A DNA stretch of 46,979 nt from Gammaproteobacteria bacterium (lineage in GTDB: Bacteria > Pseudomonadota > Gammaproteobacteria > DSM-16500): positions 1-46,979 of the forward strand of contig JABDBV010000004.1 in NCBI GenBank assembly GCA_013288395.1. The letters run 5' to 3'. Position 1 is the stretch's first letter. Every line of letters starts with the position of its first letter. The notes beneath the pieces were generated by a model, which saw only the letters and a list, made by a program, of their open reading frames with translations, did no database searches and was not told the DNA's origin. Positions 9,470-18,061 of this stretch are shown in pieces. Position numbers and translations under genes: made by a program.

Positions 9470-9907
9470 ATGAAACTTCTTGATGCACTTTTTTGTGATG
9501 ATATTAGACATGAAGCAAGCAACAAGGTTTCATTGATGGGTCTATATAATGACCGTATAGTGATTCATCTTGATAATTCGATGGAGGCTAAATGGCCGCT
9601 GCCAATAAATCTATCAACACTTCTACGCTTTAGCATTGAAGAAAATGAAAAGCAGCCGGTGCGATTCGAATTTGAGTATATTTTGAATGAAAAAACCATT
9701 GTTAAAATTGAAGGTGGCGTCAATCTTGATAACGCAAATAAAGTTTTCACTATCGCGCTCACAGGAAGCGGAATTCCACTTGAACCGGGCGATCTAGGGT
9801 TCTCAATTAAGATTTTTCATAGTAATCAAATTTGTTTGACTGAAATGAATAAAACCGCGTTAAAAATCATAGCAATGGAAATCAAAGAAAAGAGAAAATT
9901 AATTTAG
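9470..9907 (+). CDS. Hypothetical protein, DUF6941-like
   Basis: Starts at the base after the previous stop codon (taaATG); N-terminus MKLLDALFCDDIRHEASNKVSLMGLYNDRI. Confidence 0.65.
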   Translation: MKLLDALFCDDIRHEASNKVSLMGLYNDRIVIHLDNSMEAKWPLPINLSTLLRFSIEENEKQPVRFEFEYILNEKTIVKIEGGVNLDNANKVFTIALTGSGIPLEPGDLGFSIKIFHSNQICLTEMNKTALKIIAMEIKEKRKLI

Positions 9908-10012
9908 TGGAGTCGATTCACCTCATAGACCCCATTAATGAGGTAAGACGTTGCCTTTCGTGGCTTTTTTGATAATATTCATTTTCTTCAGCATGAATAA
10001 TAGAATGCATAA

Positions 10013-10955
10013 ATGAAATGTCCAATTTGTGAATCAAAAAAAAGGTAAGCGCGTTTGTCTCTTAACGGGATCATGTATTTGCAGCGAATGTTGTGGAGCT
10101 AATCGCAAACAAGAAGTCTGCCATGCCTGCAGCTATTATAAGGCACCGAAACGCAATTACAAAGATATCCCTTGCTATACGCCAGAAGAGTTACAACGTA
10201 ACGAAGATCGTCTAAAGACTTCGATGATTATTGAGGCCGCTATTTCAAACTACGATGCTAAAACCAATGATATTATTCGCGATGAGCTTGCTATTCATTT
10301 ATTAGAGCTTTTACTAGATGTACATTTTTTTCAAAGAGAACACGAACCATCTGAGGATAGTATGTTAGAAGCTGGGTATAGTTATGTAACGAATGCTATT
10401 ACAACAGAATTAGCAATGATCCAACGTGAAGAGCTAGCTAAAATTCTGGCAACAATCTATTTTCTTGCTAAACGAAGAAGTTCGGGTAGTAGAGAGTATC
10501 TGTCTTTTGTTCGCAATTATGTCCAAATCACATCAGTAAAGTGCGGACTTTGCGGTAGTGCTGAGAAAGGGCTTACGAGAACTCCTTGCTGTGGTAACTG
10601 GATTTGTGATGATGAAGATAGTTACGGCACATTTTCTTTTGAAAGAAACAGTTGTTATAGGAATCATTCAAAATACACGGTTTGTTCTAATCATTTCGAA
10701 TCAAGACACAAAGGGCCATGGCAAGAGTGTCAAAAATGTAAAGATGAAATAATATTACCGTATTATGTTGAAATGGGCACGAATGAACACAATTTTGTTG
10801 TTCTTGAAAATCCAGAGCAAGTGCAGATAAGGTGTGTTAATTGTGATTTTGTAGGCAGCTCGATTAATGAATTTTCTTATACAACTTCAAAGGGGTTTTA
10901 TTGCCTTCAGGAATGGTGTGCAGAAGCTGCAACTGGTGGTGCTGTAGGGATGTAG
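10013..10955 (+). CDS. Multi zinc-finger protein, apparently frameshifted at an A8 tract (track ORF 10029..10955)
   Basis: ATG at 10013 reads MKCPICESKKR-stop; removing one A from the A8 run at 10036..10043 joins it to GKRVCLLTGSCICSECCGANRKQEVCHACSYY...; further Cys clusters CGLCG, TPCCGNWIC, CQKC, CVNC. Confidence 0.6.
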
Positions 10956-10985
10956 CCCGGCAAAACGCGCGTTTTGCCGGGCTAC
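10952..10985. repeat. 34-bp perfect palindrome (REP-like) containing the stop codon of the zinc-finger ORF
   Basis: gtagcccggcaaaacgc/gcgttttgccgggctac, 17+17 perfect inverted repeat; TAG stop at 10953..10955 lies inside it. Confidence 0.9.
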
Positions 10986-11061
10986 GCTTGCTAAAGGACG
11001 CAATTTAGCAGAATTAGTAAATGTTGGATGAAATGTTTTTTATTTCATCCGGAGTTTTTTG

Positions 11062-13752
11062 TCACCACGAAGGGCCGTTAACCAGATAATCCCTGTAACC
11101 GGTACAGTTTAGCTTCTTAATCGCTTCTTCCAGATATGGATTTTTTTCCGAATCATTGTTACTTTCAAGAGGATCAACAGGTTCCACCTGACGTTGACTA
11201 AACTGAGTTAATGCTTGAAGCGGCGTTTTCTTTTCAGTAACAACCGTGCGTGCAAATTGCCGCCCTTTTTTTACTTCGCTAACCGCATCAGCTGGCGACA
11301 AGCATTGATCAAGTGGCAGTGCTTTGATCTTCTGGTCTTGCATTGCTGGTGGCAGTCCCGTGACTAAATAAATCAAGAAGTGCAACGCATTCATGGAAAG
11401 TCTAGCGGGTAAGTCTTTTAACATTTCTTTAGTAAAACCAAATGGGCTTAAAATGTCAGCATAGCGAGTGGCGTCTTCTATCGGCGAGCGCCAAAAAATA
11501 CCTAAAATTGCATAATTCGGATTATTATGCGCATTCATTTGTTGCGAAATATCAGGCTGACATTTGGTTAGTCGGGCTTTGCATAGTGCGTTATAACTTT
11601 CATGCGTAGAAAATTTTGTTACATCACTAGGGATTAATAACAAGCCGCTGAGATGATCAATAAACGCTGCTCTAACTGTCGGTATCATGTGTGGTAATAA
11701 TATATTTAATCCATCGACGCCCGTTAAAAATTTTCTTAATAGAGCAGGATTGATATTTGTAAGAATGGCTAATACTCGTTCAGAGGATATACCACCTAAA
11801 AATTTCTCATCACGAAATAAAGAGAAAATTTTATCTGCCGCAATAAATTGTGGAACTAGACTTAATACGCGCAGTAATTGGTAAGTAGGTGCTGACCTTA
11901 AAAAATAACGCAATATAGATTCGCTATCATTGACGACCGCACTGAAAGCATGATCGTCTAAATCAAACAATGTTGTATGTGTTGCATGTTCAGAAACAGA
12001 TGCAATAACAGCGATGACCTCTTCATCTGATAAGCTATCCCAATATTCATTTAAAGGGATCAATCCTTTTGGAACCCTTGAGAGGAGAGCAAAGGAGGCT
12101 GAATTTTTTGTAGGTTGCTTTGCAATATACAGGGACACATCCATTTTTGTTTCGCTCTCTGTATGTGTTCGGGTGCGATTACAAGGGGCAACATAAGATC
12201 GAGCTTTTGGTGAGTTTTTATTTTCTAATTTTACATAATTGCGGTCAGATACATCGTAGTTTAAAAGTATTTCTGGCTGTTTAAAATTGTTTTGTGCGAT
12301 TTTCTCATCGTTATTATTCAACTGGCTAATGAAGTATTCAAGATCGTTATTCTTGTGAAGATAATGACGAATCCCTTTTATTATTGCTAACAAATGGGAA
12401 GAATAAACATCGGCAAATAGATGGTTAGCACCCTCTCGTGAGGCGAGTAGTATTTCTACAAGGTTGTGTTTCAATTTATCTGAAGCGAGTTCCAGCAAGC
12501 CTCCAATTTTTTCAGTCCTGCAGTTTTTCAGCACTGGAATTAACACATGGACATTGTTGCCAATCAGGGTTAATAGTTGCTTTTCTTTTAAATCCAGAAG
12601 CTTCATCTGGTTTTGACGGCATTCGGCATTTAATATAGCAACGATTTGTTCTTTCGATTTGTTTTGCCAAAATTGAGTTATATCTATTTTATCCCGGGCA
12701 AAGTCTTCCGTTGCATAAATGGGCGCCAGCGGATCATGTGTAATAACATATACGGTATATTTTTTCTTAGCAGCGTCAAATGCGACAAATTCAGAAGGAG
12801 GGAAAATGGGAACAGTTACTGGTATTGCGTCGTAGATTAAAGCAAAGCTATATTTAACTATCTGCCTAACCTGAAAGAAATTCCATAATGTTTGAACCAT
12901 GTCTTCCGGATCGTAAGGAGTAAATATTCCCCAACTTTTGATAATGCCAGGGGGATGGTTTAAATAGGGATTGTTGCTCTTTAATATCATTTCGATGATT
13001 GCAATATCAACGGCATATATTAATTTATCTAGTTCAAGTCTACGCGGGGCTAGTATTTTGTGTTCGTTACTTATTTCTTTAGTTAGTATTCTGTATTCGT
13101 TTCTTAATTCATCAACGTCAGCACAATATGTTTGGCCGGTAAGCCTATACTTACCTGGCTTATTAAACAGGCCGCGCTCCTTTGTTTCCAAGACACTTTC
13201 TGCTTTAAGGTGGAGTTTCTTTTTATTTTCATATTTTTCCTCCGCAATTTTTACCTCCGAAGTTAATAATTCTATTCTTTCAACGATTCTAGGATATTCT
13301 TCGTGTAGGATTTTTTTAGCGGTCTCAAAGCTCTCAATAAGAGATTTAATCACGATTTCTTTATCAATTTTTTCAACATTTGACGTTGGTGGCCATTGGA
13401 TAGCGGGTAATCGATGTACTGCATGGTCTGTGTCAGGAGCAAAAAAACCTTTCTTTGGCAAATGTATAAGTTTTTGCTCAATCAAAAACTGCCGTATGGA
13501 TTCAAACATATTGAGTGGATTAAAATTTAATAATGTTTGCCATTTGTTTGATTCGCTTGCGGGTATGATTAAAAATTCATCTTCATCTAACGCTAATTGG
13601 ATTGCTTGAAGGGCAAGCTCATATTCGTTGATGCTTTCTGAAAGATCCGGTTGGGCTTTTAAAATTCTTTTTTTGGCGCTTTGAAAACTCTCGATTAAAA
13701 ATTTAGCTAATGTTTCTTGATTAAGCTCGATTTCATATTTTTCTTTGCCCAT
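11062..13752 (-). CDS. Large hypothetical protein (896 aa) with duplicated N-terminal module and coiled-coil insertion
   Basis: Single long ORF; KFLIESFQSAKKRILKAQPDLSESI and KSLIESFETAKKILHEEYPRIVERI are clear internal paralogues; no recognised family. Confidence 0.8.
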   Translation of the reverse strand: MGKEKYEIELNQETLAKFLIESFQSAKKRILKAQPDLSESINEYELALQAIQLALDEDEFLIIPASESNKWQTLLNFNPLNMFESIRQFLIEQKLIHLPKKGFFAPDTDHAVHRLPAIQWPPTSNVEKIDKEIVIKSLIESFETAKKILHEEYPRIVERIELLTSEVKIAEEKYENKKKLHLKAESVLETKERGLFNKPGKYRLTGQTYCADVDELRNEYRILTKEISNEHKILAPRRLELDKLIYAVDIAIIEMILKSNNPYLNHPPGIIKSWGIFTPYDPEDMVQTLWNFFQVRQIVKYSFALIYDAIPVTVPIFPPSEFVAFDAAKKKYTVYVITHDPLAPIYATEDFARDKIDITQFWQNKSKEQIVAILNAECRQNQMKLLDLKEKQLLTLIGNNVHVLIPVLKNCRTEKIGGLLELASDKLKHNLVEILLASREGANHLFADVYSSHLLAIIKGIRHYLHKNNDLEYFISQLNNNDEKIAQNNFKQPEILLNYDVSDRNYVKLENKNSPKARSYVAPCNRTRTHTESETKMDVSLYIAKQPTKNSASFALLSRVPKGLIPLNEYWDSLSDEEVIAVIASVSEHATHTTLFDLDDHAFSAVVNDSESILRYFLRSAPTYQLLRVLSLVPQFIAADKIFSLFRDEKFLGGISSERVLAILTNINPALLRKFLTGVDGLNILLPHMIPTVRAAFIDHLSGLLLIPSDVTKFSTHESYNALCKARLTKCQPDISQQMNAHNNPNYAILGIFWRSPIEDATRYADILSPFGFTKEMLKDLPARLSMNALHFLIYLVTGLPPAMQDQKIKALPLDQCLSPADAVSEVKKGRQFARTVVTEKKTPLQALTQFSQRQVEPVDPLESNNDSEKNPYLEEAIKKLNCTGYRDYLVNGPSW

Positions 13753-13824
13753 AGTAAAACTTCCTTATTTAAGATGGGCGGTATTTTCTTTTCTTTTGTT
13801 TAAGTTAGCAAGGAATATTCATTA

Positions 13825-14838
13825 TTACATTTTAGAGTAAGCTTTACACAGCTCTTTTATAAACCCAGGGCCGTTATAAACAAAACCAGTGTAAGTTTGT
13901 AACAAACGCGCGCCTGCTTCTAATTTTTCATTCGCACTCTTTGCATCCATGATTCCGCCAGAAGCAATGATGGGGATTTTATCTTGTAAAATAGCGTGTA
14001 ATTCGGCAATGGAGTGGGAGGTTTGCGCATCCAGTGGTTTGCCGCTTAATCCGCCGGGTTCGTTTGCATGAATAGAGGAGGCTACTTTGTCGCGGCGTAA
14101 CGAGGTGTTGGCGACAATGACACCGTCAATGCGATGTTGTAATAATACAGTAGCAAGTTCGGCTAATTCAGTATCGGTTAAATCAGGTGAAATTTTTACG
14201 ATCAATGGCACGTATTTTTTCTGCATTTGTAAAAGTTGCTGTTGTTCATTTTTAAGTGCGCTCAATAATTGATTGAGTAAGTCTGATTGATGTAATAGCC
14301 GTAGGCCAGGAGTGTTTGGAGAAGAAATATTGATGGCGAAATAACTGGCGTAGGGCCACAACCTTCTAAATAGCGCGACATAATCATCTGATGCACGTTC
14401 ATTAGGTGTCTCACGGTTTTTAACAATATTGATGCCTATTATTCCCTTGTATTGCATTTTCTCTAAACGCTGCGCTACATATTCCATGCCTTTACTGGGA
14501 AAGCCCATGCGATTAATAAGCGCATCATGTGTGGTGAGGCGGAATAAGCGTGGTTTAGGATTGCCGGGTTGTGGGAGAGGGGTCACTGTGCCTATTTCTA
14601 TAAATCCGAAACCCAAAGAGGCGAGCGCATCAATATAGTCAGCGTCCTTATCAATGCCAGCTGCAAGACCAATAGGGTTTGGAAAATCTAGACCAAAAAG
14701 GTGGCAGGGATTAGCCGTCTTGTTTGAAAAGAAACGTGTCAAACCTAGATGATGAGCTAATTTTAAAATGATTAATGATAGGAAATGAGCGCGTTCCGGG
14801 TCGAGGCTGAATAAAATGGGCCGTATCAGTTGGTACAT
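13825..14838 (-). CDS. pyrD: Dihydroorotate dehydrogenase (quinone)
   Basis: MYQLIRPILFSLDPERAHFLSL; FPNPIGLAAGIDKDADYIDAL; ISSPNTPGLRLL; IIASGGIMDAKSANEKLEAGARLLQTYTGFVY. Confidence 0.97.
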   Translation of the reverse strand: MYQLIRPILFSLDPERAHFLSLIILKLAHHLGLTRFFSNKTANPCHLFGLDFPNPIGLAAGIDKDADYIDALASLGFGFIEIGTVTPLPQPGNPKPRLFRLTTHDALINRMGFPSKGMEYVAQRLEKMQYKGIIGINIVKNRETPNERASDDYVALFRRLWPYASYFAINISSPNTPGLRLLHQSDLLNQLLSALKNEQQQLLQMQKKYVPLIVKISPDLTDTELAELATVLLQHRIDGVIVANTSLRRDKVASSIHANEPGGLSGKPLDAQTSHSIAELHAILQDKIPIIASGGIMDAKSANEKLEAGARLLQTYTGFVYNGPGFIKELCKAYSKM

Positions 14839-14929
14839 AATTTGCTCTCACATTACTAGCGTAAGCTTAGCTGTTGCTTAGCATATTAACAATAGTGCAA
14901 ATGCGATTAGTTGATTATATGGTACTGGA

Positions 14930-15036
14930 CAATTTAGCTTTTAAACAATCATAAAAAAACTGGATTGCTTCGTCGCAAAAAACGCTCCTCGCAACGACTA
15001 ATTTCCTGTGCAAACTTTGATTTATTCAACAACGCC
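14930..15036. repeat. 107-bp dispersed intergenic repeat, copy 1
   Basis: caatttagcttttaaacaatcataaaaaaactggattgcttcgtcgc...ttattcaacaacgcc; about 5 mismatches to 18809..18915 by eye. Confidence 0.9.
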
Positions 15037-15075
15037 TTGCGAGGCTGCGAAGCGTAAAGCCTGCGCAATCCAGCG

Positions 15076-17223
15076 TTATTTTCCTTCCAAATAACCCGCC
15101 AATAATACCTTCGTCCCCACATTCGCAAACCGTACTTTCACTTTCATCTCATCCCCATCACCTTCACAATCCACCACCGTTCCTTCTCCAAAAATTCGGT
15201 GTTGTATTTCTTGCCCAATGCGAAACTTTCCTTGGGATTCGGGGCGATAAGTATTTGCAAGTGGCCGTGGGCGTGAAACGTTAGTGCGGAAACGTACTTC
15301 TTCAATTAATTCGGCAGGAATTTCATTTAAGAATCGCGATGGGCGATGATAGGATTCTTTACCATGCATGCGTCTGCATTCGGCATACGTCATATAAAGT
15401 TTACGCATGGCGCGTGTGACGCCTACATAACAAAGTCTGCGTTCTTCTTCCAAGCTTTTGGGATCATTCATGCACATGTAGTGCGGAAATAATTCTTCTT
15501 CGCAGCCGGCTAAAAAGACAATGGGAAATTCTAATCCTTTAGCAGAGTGTAAGGTCATCAGTTGCACGCAATCTTCATAAGTTTCTGCTTGTTCATCACT
15601 GGACTCAAGGGCTGCATACGCTAAAAAAGCAGCCAAAGGCGGCATGTCATCTTGCACACCTTCTTGTGTGAATTGGTGCGCGGCATTGATTAACTCTTCT
15701 AAGTTTTCTACCCGTGTTAATCCTTTCTCACCTTTTTCTTTGCGGTAGTGATCGATGAGATTACTTGCCGATAACACAAGTTCTACTTGTTTATGCAACG
15801 TGAGCGAGGCTGATTGCTCACTTAAGCTATTCATTAAAGCGACAAATGAAAGCAGTGCACCTTCAGCGCGCGCGGAAAAATGTTTTTGTTGTAATAATTG
15901 TTCCAGTGCTGCCCATAGCGTGATGCCAGCTGTTTTCGCTAATTCACGTATAGAGACAAGTGTGCGGTCTCCAATACCACGAGGAGGCGTGTTGATGATG
16001 CGCTCAAACGCAGGATCATCTGAACGATTGGCAATAAGCCGTAAATAGGCAAGCGCATCTCTGATTTCTTGGCGATCAAAATAACGCAAACCACCGTAGA
16101 CGCGATAAGGAATGCCAAATTGCATTAATGCTTCTTCAATAACGCGCGATTGCGCATTTGAGCGGTAAAGAATGGCCGTATCGCGCAGCGCAAAATGATT
16201 TTTCTGACAATCACGAATGCGGTTAACAATATAAAACGCCTCATCAATATCGTTAAAGCCAGCATAGACGGTGATAGGCTCACCGTCTTTGCCATCGGTC
16301 CATAAATTTTTTCCTAAACGAGATGAGTTTTGAGCAATGATGGCGTTTGCCGCTTTCAAAATAATGGCGGAGGAACGGTAGTTTTGTTCTAAGCGCACAA
16401 CAGAGGCACCAGGAAAATCTTTGGAAAAGCGCTGAATGTTTTCGATGCGCGCGCCACGCCAACCATAAATGGATTGATCATCATCCCCTACAATCATGAC
16501 GGAATTATGTTCACCAGCGAAAGCTTTCAGCCACGCATATTGAATGGTATTGGTATCTTGAAATTCATCCACCAGCAAACAACGGAAGCGTTTTTGGTAT
16601 TCAGCGCGTATGGTTGCATTAGTTTGCATGAGTTGATAAGTCTTTAACAACAAATCGGCGAAATCAACGACACCGGCACGCTGACACGTTTCTTGGTAGC
16701 CTTGATAAATACGGATAAGTGTTTGGCCTGTTATATCGCGCGGCTCAACTTGTTCGGGCATGCGGCCTTCTTCTTTTTGCGCATTGATAAACCATTGCGC
16801 TTCTTTAGGTGGAAAACGATCTTCATCCAGGTTGAGTGCGTTAATCACGCGGCGGATGAGCCGGAATTGATCATCCGAATCCAGAATTTGAAAACTTTGT
16901 GGCAAACCGGCTTCCTGCCAATGCGTGCGCAGAAAGCGGTGAGAAATACCGTGAAAGGTGCCGATCCATAATGATTTAGAGGGAATGTCTAGCATGCTTT
17001 CGACGCGTGAGCGCATTTGATGGGCAGCTTTATTGGTAAAGGTGACAGCTAGAATATTAAAAGGCGAAATTTTTTCCATTTCGATGAGCCAGGCGATCCG
17101 GTGTGTGAGCACGCGGGTTTTGCCACTGCCAGCCCCAGCTAAAATAAGTTGATGGCCAAGTGGCGCTCGCACCGCTTCTTGCTGTGCTGGGTTGAGAGAA
17201 TTGAGTATCATGGTCAGTTCCAT
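15076..17223 (-). CDS. uvrD: DNA helicase II (UvrD/PcrA family)
   Basis: ILAGAGSGKTRVLTHRIAWL; VDEFQDTNTIQYAWLKAF; VGDDDQSIYGWRGA; MTLHSAKGLEFPIVFLAG; C-terminal FGEGTVVDCEG. Confidence 0.97.
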   Translation of the reverse strand: MELTMILNSLNPAQQEAVRAPLGHQLILAGAGSGKTRVLTHRIAWLIEMEKISPFNILAVTFTNKAAHQMRSRVESMLDIPSKSLWIGTFHGISHRFLRTHWQEAGLPQSFQILDSDDQFRLIRRVINALNLDEDRFPPKEAQWFINAQKEEGRMPEQVEPRDITGQTLIRIYQGYQETCQRAGVVDFADLLLKTYQLMQTNATIRAEYQKRFRCLLVDEFQDTNTIQYAWLKAFAGEHNSVMIVGDDDQSIYGWRGARIENIQRFSKDFPGASVVRLEQNYRSSAIILKAANAIIAQNSSRLGKNLWTDGKDGEPITVYAGFNDIDEAFYIVNRIRDCQKNHFALRDTAILYRSNAQSRVIEEALMQFGIPYRVYGGLRYFDRQEIRDALAYLRLIANRSDDPAFERIINTPPRGIGDRTLVSIRELAKTAGITLWAALEQLLQQKHFSARAEGALLSFVALMNSLSEQSASLTLHKQVELVLSASNLIDHYRKEKGEKGLTRVENLEELINAAHQFTQEGVQDDMPPLAAFLAYAALESSDEQAETYEDCVQLMTLHSAKGLEFPIVFLAGCEEELFPHYMCMNDPKSLEEERRLCYVGVTRAMRKLYMTYAECRRMHGKESYHRPSRFLNEIPAELIEEVRFRTNVSRPRPLANTYRPESQGKFRIGQEIQHRIFGEGTVVDCEGDGDEMKVKVRFANVGTKVLLAGYLEGK

Positions 17224-17242
17224 AAGAAGGGTCAGTCAGCCA

Positions 17243-17893
17243 ATGTCATTACTTTATCGAAAAGCGTATTTTCTGCTAAGTGCAGCGGATGTCAAACAAT
17301 TACCGCCAGATAGTGGCATTGAAGTGGCGATGGTGGGTCGCTCTAATGCGGGCAAATCCAGCGTGTTGAATCGAGTGACCCAAAGCAAGGGTTTGGCGCG
17401 GGTCAGCAAAACACCGGGGCGTACGCAGTTAGTGAACGTATTTGTGCTGGATGATGAGCGGCGTTTGATTGATTTGCCGGGTTATGGCTTTGCCAAGGTG
17501 CCGCTCGCCGCTAAATTGAAATGGCAAAAAACGGTGAATGTCTATATTGAGCAGCGAGAGTGTTTAAAAGGCTTAGTTGTCGTGATGGATTGTAGGCATC
17601 CGCTACGAGAAACAGACGTGCAATTGTTGGAGTACTGCGATCATCGCGGCTTAGCTGTGCATATTTTGTTAAATAAGTCGGATAAGTTGAGTCGTAATGA
17701 TGCGATAAATACGATGAGAGAAGTGACCTCAGCATTGCAGGGTTATAGGAATACGATTTCTATACAGTTATTTTCGGCGATGAAGGGGATAGGAGTGAAG
17801 GAATTGTGTGGGGTGTTGGATGGGTGGTATGGCCTTCACACACACCCCTCATCCGCCCTTTGGGCACCTTCTCCCACAAGGGGAGAAGGCTGA
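17243..17893 (+). CDS. engB: Ribosome-biogenesis GTP-binding protein EngB/YsxC/YihA
   Basis: VAMVGRSNAGKSSVLNRVTQ; KTPGRTQLVNVF; DLPGYGFAKVP; LLNKSDKLSRN; start set at ATG 17243. Confidence 0.95.
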   Translation: MSLLYRKAYFLLSAADVKQLPPDSGIEVAMVGRSNAGKSSVLNRVTQSKGLARVSKTPGRTQLVNVFVLDDERRLIDLPGYGFAKVPLAAKLKWQKTVNVYIEQRECLKGLVVVMDCRHPLRETDVQLLEYCDHRGLAVHILLNKSDKLSRNDAINTMREVTSALQGYRNTISIQLFSAMKGIGVKELCGVLDGWYGLHTHPSSALWAPSPTRGEG

Positions 17894-18017
17894 GTAGTAA
17901 AACTGATGGAAAATATTAGGCTTTTGAATGTTGAGGGCGTACACAACCCTCACTACACAGCCTTCTCCCCTTGTGGGAGAAGGTGCCCAAAGGGCGGATG
18001 AGGGGTGTGTGTGAAGG
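17833..18017. repeat. 60-bp perfect inverted repeat with 65-bp loop
   Basis: 17833..17892 is the exact reverse complement of 17958..18017 (ccttcacacacacccctcatccgccctttgggcaccttctcccacaaggggagaaggctg). Confidence 0.95.
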
Positions 18018-18061
18018 AACAATGGCTTCGTTGGGTTTGCAATTTAAAACGCATCAAAGAA

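Noticed and set aside
12971-13609. 212-aa plus-strand ORF antisense to the 896-aa protein gene
   Set aside because: Ser/Leu-rich shadow ORF lying opposite a long coding sequence with internal paralogy; no independent support.
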